From Verrucomicrobiota bacterium (GTDB lineage Bacteria; Verrucomicrobiota; Verrucomicrobiia; Limisphaerales; AV2), in NCBI GenBank assembly GCA_003218935.1, contig QHPA01000356.1:1-13223 (forward strand): DNA of 13,223 bases, written 5' to 3'. Below are positions 1 to 6,501 of the stretch, piece after piece. The position numbers were made by a program, and so were the translations under genes. The notes under the pieces are model-generated. The model saw only the letters and a program-made list of their open reading frames with translations, made no database searches and was not told where the DNA came from. Each line of letters opens with the position of its first letter. Position 1 is the first letter of the stretch.

Positions 1-28
1 TATAGAAGCAGTGCTCGTTAGGCGCACT

Positions 29-688
29 ATGCCCACCACGTTCAGAGCAATTTTGCGTCCGGCAGAGATTTGGCTGCTTCTCACCGCCACATTTTTGGGT
101 TTGGTTCTGCTGGGCGGAGCGCAAGGGCCTTGGAACTACTACTGGCTATTCGCGATGGTTTGCTGGGCGGTTCTTGACATCTATTGGGCGCTGGCAGCGC
201 GCGACGCAAAGCCCCCCGTCACGGTCAGGCAGAACCGTTTGGCGTTGCTGACTACGATGTTGATTTACGCGCTCTACTGTCTGCCGCTCAGTTCGATTCC
301 GTTACTGGGACAGCGAGTCGTGCCCCGTTTCGCCGCAGTGGAGATAGTGGGCGCGTTCATGTGCGCATTCGGCATTTGGTTTGCCATCCGGGCGCGGCAC
401 GTTCTGGCCAAGAGTTGGAATGCGGCGGTCACGCTTCAAGAAGGTCATGCGCTAGTGCAGGACGGGCCTTACGCGATTGTCCGTCACCCGATTTATTTTG
501 GATTTTTAGTGGCGGCAGTCGGGATGATTCTTGTCCTCGGAGAGGTCAGAGCCTTGGTATTGTTGTTTGTCATCGAAGTACTCTTGAAGAAGATGGGGCG
601 CGAGGAGAGTATTCTCCGGACGACATTCCCCGATCAGTATCCAGAGTATGAACGACGAGTTAAGAGATTATTGCCTCACGTTTGGTAG
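29..688 (+). CDS. Isoprenylcysteine carboxyl methyltransferase-like membrane protein
   Basis: About 219 aa from ATG 29. The frame is also open from a GTG at position 11, near the window edge, so the start is not certain. Around five hydrophobic segments are visible (roughly residues 10-32, 38-56, 70-94, 104-122 and 160-182). The C-terminal half has the signature of the ICMT/PEMT-like family: GPYAIVRHPIYFG at about residues 146-158, with the His-Pro pair at 153-154, then an acidic GREES stretch at about 190-194 and a closing FPDQYPEYERRVKRLLP. Known members are integral-membrane S-adenosylmethionine-dependent methyltransferases; the HP motif and distal Glu residues form the SAM pocket. The substrate of bacterial members is usually unknown and cannot be read here. 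No partner gene lies next to it; it converges on the following minus-strand gene. The family call is secure, the substrate is not. Confidence 0.85.
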   Translation: MPTTFRAILRPAEIWLLLTATFLGLVLLGGAQGPWNYYWLFAMVCWAVLDIYWALAARDAKPPVTVRQNRLALLTTMLIYALYCLPLSSIPLLGQRVVPRFAAVEIVGAFMCAFGIWFAIRARHVLAKSWNAAVTLQEGHALVQDGPYAIVRHPIYFGFLVAAVGMILVLGEVRALVLLFVIEVLLKKMGREESILRTTFPDQYPEYERRVKRLLPHVW

Positions 689-864
689 CCGTGCGCCTAC
701 GAAGAACGCTTGAGGCAACCGGCGTCAGCGCCAGGGGTTGGCTCTTCGAGCGCGGCCAGGTGGGTTTTTGAACGGCCGCGATTCGGCTGCTTGTTTCGAA
801 CTCCGAATAGCGTGAAATAGTCGGACCCAATCTCAATTTACGATGCCGAAATATCATGACTTTT

Positions 865-1284
865 TCATCTTATCACCGAATCGCGGTTCACTTGTGCGGA
901 CTCCGATCTGGCGCCGCGAAAATACACCGAAGCCGACCGGCGAAATAGAAAATAGGCAACTACCACGAGCAACAAACTGTGGATTATCAACTCAAACGCC
1001 GAGTGAAAGGCGCTCAGGATGACGTGGTAGGCGATCCAAATCACCAGAAGCCAGCGCGCCCAGTTGCCGGCGCGGAGCATAAACACCGCGCAAATAATCG
1101 CGAGAAGCCGGACGAGGCAAACCCAGACCAGGTCATATTGAAACGGACCCTGTGTCTTGAACTCGGTGGCGTGGTATGCGAGTCCGACAATGCCCGCCAG
1201 CAGAAATATGCCACTGATCACGGTGACTGAGTGCGGGCGTTTGTTCATGGTGTCAGGCGACGGCCCCGGTGGTTCAATTTTCAT
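865..1284 (-). CDS. Small integral-membrane protein, unknown function
   Basis: A 139-aa protein that I do not recognise. It has a short charged and proline-rich N-terminus (MKIEPPGPSPDTMNKRPHS), then about four hydrophobic segments (near residues 20-40, 50-70, 73-92 and 96-116), and a polar, arginine-containing tail. This suggests a four-helix inner-membrane protein with both ends on the same side. An internal ATG (codon 13, at 1248) is an alternative start; neither start has a strong ribosome binding site (an AAGAA-like stretch precedes the first). It is read divergently from lexA across about 150 bp and convergently with the methyltransferase. Hydrophobic periodicity and a frame without rare-looking residues support it as a real gene; no function can be assigned. 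Confidence 0.6.
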   Translation of the reverse strand: MKIEPPGPSPDTMNKRPHSVTVISGIFLLAGIVGLAYHATEFKTQGPFQYDLVWVCLVRLLAIICAVFMLRAGNWARWLLVIWIAYHVILSAFHSAFELIIHSLLLVVVAYFLFRRSASVYFRGARSESAQVNRDSVIR

Positions 1285-1401
1285 GATGGTTCTTGATCAA
1301 CAAAACGGCAACTAACCCGCGTAGCGAGCAAGTTTCAATCAATATAGTGACCCTTGATGTCACCTTGCTTTGGATAGCCCGCTACCCACTGCGGAGTAGG
1401 A

Positions 1402-1430
1402 TTGACAATTTCGGGGTAATACTGTCCATT
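1402..1430 (+). promoter_or_regulatory. Probable lexA promoter
   Basis: A perfect TTGACA hexamer lies at 1402-1407. A 17-bp spacer puts the -10 element at 1425-1430 (TCCATT), a weak match that lies inside the operator palindrome. This would start transcription at about 1437-1439, on the lexA ATG, giving a leaderless or nearly leaderless mRNA and explaining the lack of a good ribosome binding site. TAATAC at 1417-1422 looks better as a -10 but is only 9 bp from this -35 and has no matching -35 at 17 bp. The exact promoter is therefore uncertain. Confidence 0.35.
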
Positions 1431-1439
1431 TGGACAGTA
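1420..1439. promoter_or_regulatory. LexA operator (SOS box) palindrome
   Basis: TACTGTCCATTTGGACAGTA is a 20-bp palindrome with 9-bp arms, broken only at the central TT. Its core, TGTCC-N4-GGACA at 1423-1436, has the 14-bp architecture reported for the Verrucomicrobia LexA site (TGTTC-N4-GAACA) with one symmetric change per half-site. It ends on the A of the lexA ATG and covers the likely -10/start-site region, the expected place for autorepression. Binding itself is inferred. Confidence 0.8.
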
Positions 1440-2062
1440 TGCGCTCGCTCACCGACCAACAGCAGGCCATCCGCGACTTTATTGAACGTGAAGTCGCCGC
1501 CGGGCGCCCGTGTCCGAGCCAACGGGAGATTGCCGGGCACTTCGGTTTTGCCAGCAAGACCGCTGCGGCCTGCCATGTCCGGGCGCTGGTGAAAAAGGGT
1601 GTCTTGGCGGTGGACGCTGGAAAGGCGCGGTCGCTGCAGTTGGTGAGCCTGGCCCGCGCGAACCGGCGGGCCGCCGTTGAGATTCCCCTCTTTGGCTCCA
1701 TTCCTGCCGGCTTTGGCCGCGACCGCGAAGAGGAGGCCGACGAGTGCATTCCGGTGACGATTGACTCCATCGGGTTCAAGCCGACGCGGAACACGTTCGC
1801 CTTACGCGTCAGCGGCGATTCAATGATGGGGAAGCACATTCTCGATGGCGACATCGTCGTGCTGGAACACGGGCCGGAGCCGCGTCCGGGGCAGGTCGTA
1901 GCGGCGCTCATCGACCGCAAGAGCACGCTGAAAACGTTTGTCGTGAAGAACGGCAAACCATTTCTCAAAGCGGAAAACCCAAAATATCCCGACCTCATTC
2001 CGTCCGACGAATTGATGATCCAGGGTGTCGTTCGAGCCGTGCTTCGCCGGTTCGAAAAGTAG
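1439..2062 (+). CDS. lexA: LexA-family SOS repressor / self-cleaving S24 peptidase
   Basis: 207 aa from ATG 1439; a TTG nine bases upstream is in frame but lies inside the operator. Residues 1-62 form the winged helix-turn-helix: SQREIAGHFGFASKTAAACH at 27-46 with the recognition helix at about 39-50. Residues 80-207 are the S24 autocleavage domain. The scissile Ala-Gly is A90-G91 (in IPAGFG), the catalytic serine is S128 (SGDSMMG) followed by the typical ILDGDIVVLE, and the general-base lysine is K165 (STLKTF). Length is close to the family norm (202 aa in E. coli). Known role: represses damage genes until RecA filaments trigger self-cleavage. The polymerase gene downstream marks it as the LexA of a mutagenesis cassette; a second lexA elsewhere in the genome is possible, so it may be a 'lexA2'-type copy. 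Confidence 0.93.
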   Translation: MRSLTDQQQAIRDFIEREVAAGRPCPSQREIAGHFGFASKTAAACHVRALVKKGVLAVDAGKARSLQLVSLARANRRAAVEIPLFGSIPAGFGRDREEEADECIPVTIDSIGFKPTRNTFALRVSGDSMMGKHILDGDIVVLEHGPEPRPGQVVAALIDRKSTLKTFVVKNGKPFLKAENPKYPDLIPSDELMIQGVVRAVLRRFEK

Positions 2063-2069
2063 GGGCAAA

Positions 2070-2138
2070 ATGATGAGCGCAGAAAAAGAATTGAAACCGC
2101 GAACGAAGGAGTTCAGCAAGCGTGCTCGCGGGGACTGA
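2070..2138 (+). pseudogene. 22-codon ORF resembling a four-helix-bundle protein N-terminus
   Basis: Starts seven bases after the lexA stop codon, preceded by AGGGG at a good ribosome-binding distance. It encodes MMSAEKELKPRTKEFSKRARGD and then stops. KELKPRTKEF followed by a basic helix resembles the start of S23/four-helix-bundle ('intervening sequence') proteins that are common as small genes in this kind of genome, which normally run to about 120 aa. The likeness is from memory and rests on about a dozen residues. It may be a truncated remnant, a short translated leader coupling lexA to the polymerase, or chance. Confidence 0.35.
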
Positions 2139-2180
2139 TCAGTTTGTTCATTCTGCATTCTTCCTTCTTACTTGTTCGCT

Positions 2181-5100
2181 ATGCGGACCCTTGTTCATCT
2201 GGATGCGGACGCTTTCTTCGCTGCGGTCGAGCAGGCGTCCGACTCGAGGCTGCGCGGCAAACCGGTTGCCGTGGGCGGCGAGAAGCGCGGCATCATTGCG
2301 TCGGCGTCGTATGAAGCACGGAGCTTCGGCATCTACACGCCGATGCCGACCAGGCAGGCCCGCAGGCTTTGTCCGAAGCTCATTGTTCTGCCCGGCGATT
2401 TCGAGCGTTACGAGCAATTCTCCAACTGGATGTTTGGCTACTGCTACGATTTCACGCCCGAGGTTGAGCAAACTTCAATTGATGAAGGCTACTTCGACCT
2501 CTCTGCCGTGCCTAAACCCCCGGTCGAAATCGCGCTGACGATCCGCAAGGCCATCGGCCAAAAGCTTAAAATTACCGTCAGTGAAGGCATCGGGACGAAC
2601 AAGCTGGTCAGCGCCGTCGCGTCGAAGCTGACCAAGCCCGCCGCGTTCAACGAAGTCCCGCCCGGCCGCGAGGCGGCATTTCTGCACCCGCTGCCCAACC
2701 ACTGGCTTCCTGGCGTCGGGCCGAAGACGAGTGAGCGTCTCAACGCAGCCGGTCTGGCGCGGATTTGCCACGTTGCGGCGATACCGTTGGAAATGCTGGA
2801 ACTATTGCTCGGCAGCCAGGCCGCGAGTGTCCGGCAGTTCGCCCACGGGATTGACGAGCGCCCGCTGATTCCTGCGCGCCAACCGCAGAAGTCGTTCAGC
2901 CAACAGGAGACTTTTGCCATCGACCTGACTGACGAGGAATATGTCAACGCCACTCTGCGGCGCATGGCGGACAACCTGTTCTCCAAAGTGCGCGAAGAAG
3001 GTCGATGCATCCGCACACTGACCGTCAAAGTCCGCTACAACGACATGGCGGAGGATCAAGCGAGCGAAAGCCTGATCGAGCCGACCGACCTCGAAACCGA
3101 CGTGTACGGCCGTCTGCACGCCATGCTGCGGCAAGCGTGGAAACGTCGCGTGAGTCTGCGCCTTGTGTCGCTGAAGCTGTCGAACGTCTATGACGGCCGT
3201 TTTCGGAGCGAGTTGGCTCTGGAGGTTTCGGCCCAACGGCAGGACGCCCGGGGGCGGCTGGCACTTGTGATTGATGAACTCCGCCGATCGCGGGGGCACT
3301 CGGTTGTTTTGCGCGGGCATGACTTCCGGCTGCGTGACGCGCCGCGCGAAACCATAGCCGCCGAGGTAACGAGGCTCACGGTTCACAATCGCCGATCGCC
3401 AATCGCCAATCGCCAATGGGCTGACTGTTACGTGCCGTTGCGGACGCACAGTCACTACTCGTTTCTCGATTCCACACTCTCGCCGCCGGCCATCATCGAG
3501 CTGGCCAGGCATCACGGTCTGCCCGCTGTCGCGCTCACTGACGCGGGCAACCTGCACGGCGCGGTTGAATTCGTGCAGGCGGCAAGGCGTGCGGGCGTCA
3601 AGCCGATCCTTGGCGCTGAAGTGCGCGTCGGCGATAAGGCGTTGCTCCTCTACGTCGAGTCGGCGCAGGGGTATAACAATCTCTGCCGTTTGCTGTCGCG
3701 CCATGCGGAACTGGCAGCGGCCAATGACGAAGCCTCAGTTCCGCGCCGATTCTACCAGATAGCCACGAAACAAACGGTTCAAGCCTCAACGACCGAATCG
3801 GCCAATCCCGTTGCAGCGTGTCCGCCGATCCACTACGCGACGCCCGATGACCGGCAGAAATACGACATCGTGCAAAGCATTCGTACGCTGACGCTGCTGC
3901 GACAGGGTCATCCCGAGAAGCGGCGCGGGGGCCGATTTCATTTCCGCACACCTGCCGAAATGGCGGCTGCCTGCCAGGAACATTCGGACTGGCTGCGCCA
4001 CACGCGCGAAATCGCCGAGCGATGCAACTTCGACATGCCCTTTGGCAAGCCGCAGTTTCCGGCGTTCTCGCCGCCGGACGGTTCACCGCCGAGTGAGTTC
4101 CTGCGGCGGCTTGTCCTTGAAGGATTCCGTCGTCGTTACCCCAGACCCCAGACCCCAGACCCCAGACCCCAGATCGAAACGGAACTGGGCATTATTGACG
4201 AAGTAGGCTACGAGGAATACTTCCTTATCACCTGGGATTTTCTTCAGGACTGCCGGCGGCGCGGCATTGAGTGGATTACGCGCGGCAGCGCGGCAGACAG
4301 TCTCGTCTGCTACTGCCTTGGCATCAGCAGCGTTTGCCCGATCCGCTTCGATCTCTACTTTCGCCGCTTCCTCAACCAGGAGCGCATGGCGCTGAACAAA
4401 CTGCCGGACATCGACATTGATTTCGCGCACGACTTCAGGGACGACGTGGTGAAGCTCATCTTCGAGAAATATGGCCGCGAACATTGCGCCGTGGTCGGAG
4501 GGTTTTCGACGTTCCAGGCTCGCAGCGCCTTCGCCGAGGTTGCCAAGGTGCTGGGCGTCAGTGAACGCGAAGTGCGGAAGTTCACCGACCATTTTCCCTG
4601 GAGTTTTGGCGGCGGTTGGATACCCGATGAACCGACGCCGAGCGGCGGCGCTGGTTTGATTGAAATGCTGCGCGCGAGTCCTGAAAACCGAGACCTGCCC
4701 TTTGACGAAGAGCCTTACCGGACGGCCCTGCAAATGGCGGAGTTCCTTGACGGCGTGCCGCGCTACCCAAAGATGCATCCGTGCGGGCTCGTGCTCTCAC
4801 GCCAGCCGCTGCACCAGTTGACGCCGACCTTCATCGCCCACAAGGGCTACGCCACGACGCACTTTGACATGGACGCGGTGGAAACCATCGGCCTCGTTAA
4901 GATGGACATTCTCGCGCAGGGCGGACTTGCGGCCATGCGCGACGTGAAAGCGATGCTCGGCGAGCGCGGCATCGAAGTGGACCTGGACCGGTGTATTGCG
5001 CGGAACAAATCCGATGGCCGCTTGCTGCTCGGCGACCCGCAAGTGCCCGAACCGTGGCGCGACCCGAATGTGTGGGAGATGATCGCCAGCGGCAGCGCGC

Positions 5101-6101
5101 GGGCAGTCCATCACATCGAAAGTCCGGCGATGACAAGCCTCTGCCGGATGTGCAACGTGCGCGAAATTGACGGGCTGATCGCCATCGTCAGCGTCATTCG
5201 GCCCGGCGCGGCCAACGAAGGCAAGAAGCTGGCCTTCACACGGCGCTATCAAGGTCTTGAGCCGGTCACCTATCCGCATCCGTCACTGGAAGCATGTTTG
5301 CGGAGCACCTATGGGCTGGTGGTTTATGAGGAACATATCCTGCAACTCTGCGAAGCGTTCGCCGGCCTGCCGCCCGGTCGGGCGGACGTGCTCCGGCGCG
5401 CCCTCAATAAACAAAAGCGCGCTCTCATAGAGGAAATTCGCGGCGAATTTTTCGAGTCCGCCCGGGCGCGCGGCCATTCGTCCGAGAAGACCGCCGAAGT
5501 GTGGGGACTGGTCACCGGCTTTGCTGGATACGCCTTCTGCAAAGCGCACAGCACCGCTTACGGCGTCGAAGCGTATCAATCGGCGTGGCTCAAACGCTAC
5601 TTTCCCGCCGGGTTCATGGCCGCCGTGCTAACCAACGGCAAGGGCTTTTACCATCCGATTGTTTATGTCCTCGAATGTCATCGGCTCGGATTGAAGTTGT
5701 CGCCGCCATCGGCCAACGAACCCGGACCGGCCTTCGTGCCGCAGGGCAACTCCATCCGCGTGCCATTGACGCGGGTGAAAGGGCTCACGACGCGCACGAA
5801 GGACGCGATCCTCGACGCACGCGAGCGCGGGCCGTTCGACTCATTGGCGGATTTCTTTCATCGAGTCGCTCCCGCGGGAGAGGAACTGGAAGCGATGATC
5901 CGCGTCGGCGCGTTCGACGAGTTCGGTGAAATGCGCACGCGCCAGTTCTGGCAAGCCCAGCATCTTCTCAAGACCTGCGGCGCAGGTGTAGAGCCGAACC
6001 AGGGCTGGCTCATTCCACCGCCCGGCTGTCAGCGGACACCCGCTGGAATTATTCGCGGACGTTGCCTGGGACACGTACTGTCCCGTGAATCGTCTCGGTG
6101 A
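2181..6101 (+). CDS. Y-family DNA polymerase fused to DnaE2-like C-family polymerase
   Basis: One open frame of 1306 aa from ATG 2181; a TTG three codons upstream is less likely. Residues 1-345 are a DinB-like Y-family polymerase: LDADAFFAAVE with D8 and the FF steric-gate position, SIDEGYFD with D101/E102, a helix-hairpin-helix (PGVGPKTSERL, from 177), then the little finger. The usual clamp-binding motif is replaced by ELALEVSAQ. After a linker coded by a 7-bp tandem repeat, residue 413 onward is DnaE: a shortened PHP domain, the palm with PDIDIDF (D743, D745) and KMDIL (D909), the fingers (NKQKRALIEEI, AFCKAHSTAYG), and a helix-hairpin-helix region near 1210-1240. Both polymerase active sites look intact. 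The DnaE part is about 894 aa against about 1050 for typical DnaE2. The last 25 or so residues are out-of-frame sequence after a deletion that displaces the OB-fold. Role inferred: LexA-controlled translesion synthesis. Unlike ImuB, the Y-family part keeps its catalytic residues. Confidence 0.85.
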   Translation: MRTLVHLDADAFFAAVEQASDSRLRGKPVAVGGEKRGIIASASYEARSFGIYTPMPTRQARRLCPKLIVLPGDFERYEQFSNWMFGYCYDFTPEVEQTSIDEGYFDLSAVPKPPVEIALTIRKAIGQKLKITVSEGIGTNKLVSAVASKLTKPAAFNEVPPGREAAFLHPLPNHWLPGVGPKTSERLNAAGLARICHVAAIPLEMLELLLGSQAASVRQFAHGIDERPLIPARQPQKSFSQQETFAIDLTDEEYVNATLRRMADNLFSKVREEGRCIRTLTVKVRYNDMAEDQASESLIEPTDLETDVYGRLHAMLRQAWKRRVSLRLVSLKLSNVYDGRFRSELALEVSAQRQDARGRLALVIDELRRSRGHSVVLRGHDFRLRDAPRETIAAEVTRLTVHNRRSPIANRQWADCYVPLRTHSHYSFLDSTLSPPAIIELARHHGLPAVALTDAGNLHGAVEFVQAARRAGVKPILGAEVRVGDKALLLYVESAQGYNNLCRLLSRHAELAAANDEASVPRRFYQIATKQTVQASTTESANPVAACPPIHYATPDDRQKYDIVQSIRTLTLLRQGHPEKRRGGRFHFRTPAEMAAACQEHSDWLRHTREIAERCNFDMPFGKPQFPAFSPPDGSPPSEFLRRLVLEGFRRRYPRPQTPDPRPQIETELGIIDEVGYEEYFLITWDFLQDCRRRGIEWITRGSAADSLVCYCLGISSVCPIRFDLYFRRFLNQERMALNKLPDIDIDFAHDFRDDVVKLIFEKYGREHCAVVGGFSTFQARSAFAEVAKVLGVSEREVRKFTDHFPWSFGGGWIPDEPTPSGGAGLIEMLRASPENRDLPFDEEPYRTALQMAEFLDGVPRYPKMHPCGLVLSRQPLHQLTPTFIAHKGYATTHFDMDAVETIGLVKMDILAQGGLAAMRDVKAMLGERGIEVDLDRCIARNKSDGRLLLGDPQVPEPWRDPNVWEMIASGSARAVHHIESPAMTSLCRMCNVREIDGLIAIVSVIRPGAANEGKKLAFTRRYQGLEPVTYPHPSLEACLRSTYGLVVYEEHILQLCEAFAGLPPGRADVLRRALNKQKRALIEEIRGEFFESARARGHSSEKTAEVWGLVTGFAGYAFCKAHSTAYGVEAYQSAWLKRYFPAGFMAAVLTNGKGFYHPIVYVLECHRLGLKLSPPSANEPGPAFVPQGNSIRVPLTRVKGLTTRTKDAILDARERGPFDSLADFFHRVAPAGEELEAMIRVGAFDEFGEMRTRQFWQAQHLLKTCGAGVEPNQGWLIPPPGCQRTPAGIIRGRCLGHVLSRESSR
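3388..3415 (+). repeat. Heptanucleotide tandem repeat at the polymerase fusion junction
   Basis: Four tandem 7-bp units, ATCGCCG followed by three ATCGCCA, inside the long polymerase frame between the end of the Y-family part and the start of the DnaE PHP domain. Gain of one unit would bring ATG-GGC-TGA (3416-3424) into frame and end the protein here. Loss of one unit would read on in the wrong frame to a TAG at 3760. Confidence 0.9.
4139..4173 (+). repeat. Perfect heptanucleotide repeat (CCCCAGA x5) inside the DnaE part
   Basis: Five exact copies of CCCCAGA. They encode a Pro/Arg/Gln/Asp-rich linker (about residues 653-664, RYPRPQTPDPRPQIE) between the end of the PHP region and the palm, about 80 residues before the first catalytic aspartate. 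Adding or losing one unit puts a stop in frame almost at once (TGA 4196 or TAG 4204), removing the whole C-family active site. Confidence 0.92.
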
Positions 6102-6399
6102 ATTCGTCGGCGAGACCGTCACCACCTGCGGACTCGTCGTCGAGCAACGCACTCACCACCAGATAACCGGCGAGCCGATGAAGTTTCTGTCACTGGCCGA
6201 CTGGACGGGCATCGTCGAAACCGAACTATTCGCGCAGACTTACAAGAGTTACGGCCTGGCAACCGTGCGCTATCCCGTGTTGGAAATCGAGGCTCGGGTT
6301 GAGCATTTCGACAATGGTCGCGGGTTCACGCTGCGCGTGTTGCGCGCCGGCAAACCCCGGCGGTCGCGGGAACACGCGAGAGCGGTTAAGACAAGATAG
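6025..6399 (+). pseudogene. Displaced DnaE C-terminal OB-fold fragment
   Basis: In the frame one base ahead of the polymerase gene, from about 6025, the translation reads AVSGHPLELFADVAWDTYCP, then an OB-fold-like segment (TVTTCGLVVEQRTHH, KFLSLADWTGIVETELFAQT) and ends at TAG 6397. SGHPL followed by an OB-fold is how the 3' end of DnaE-type polymerases normally continues. The preceding gene stays in the old frame from IPPPG onward and stops at 6101. The roughly 30 residues usually found between the two are missing, so a deletion whose length is not a multiple of three has separated the ssDNA-binding OB-fold from the polymerase. A GTG at 6085 could start a 104-aa product, but no ribosome binding site precedes it. 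A sequencing or assembly error could mimic this. Confidence 0.75.
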
Positions 6400-6501
6400 G
6401 GCGCGTCGGACAGAGACTGACAGAAGAAACAGACGGATGCTTACGGAAAGATCAGACGGCCACTGATTCCTGTACGGAGGTGAGGACTTCAATCTCAGCG
6501 C

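Noticed and set aside
770-795. GCCG-CGATT-CGGC hairpin as a terminator after the methyltransferase gene.
   Set aside because: The stem is only 4 bp and no proper T-run follows; not enough for a terminator call.
660-857. A 65-codon minus-strand frame between the methyltransferase and the small membrane protein.
   Set aside because: Arg/Ser-rich low-complexity translation, no ribosome binding site, and overlap with the methyltransferase 3' end; treated as non-coding.
2172-3420. Calling the Y-family part ImuB.
   Set aside because: ImuB proteins lack the catalytic acidic residues. Here the LDADAF and SIDE motifs are complete, so a DinB-type active polymerase is the better call.
3388-4173. The two heptamer arrays as a CRISPR array or satellite locus.
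   Set aside because: Units are 7 bp without spacers, and the arrays lie inside one continuous protein-coding frame.
2802-4778. Long minus-strand frames of 230-300 codons opposite the polymerase gene.
   Set aside because: They lie antisense to conserved polymerase motifs and their translations have no domain logic; GC-rich codon use opens such frames by chance.
6076-6412. TACTGTCC-like and GGACAG-like half-sites near the end of the polymerase gene as a second SOS box.
   Set aside because: They are more than 300 bp apart and do not form a palindrome.
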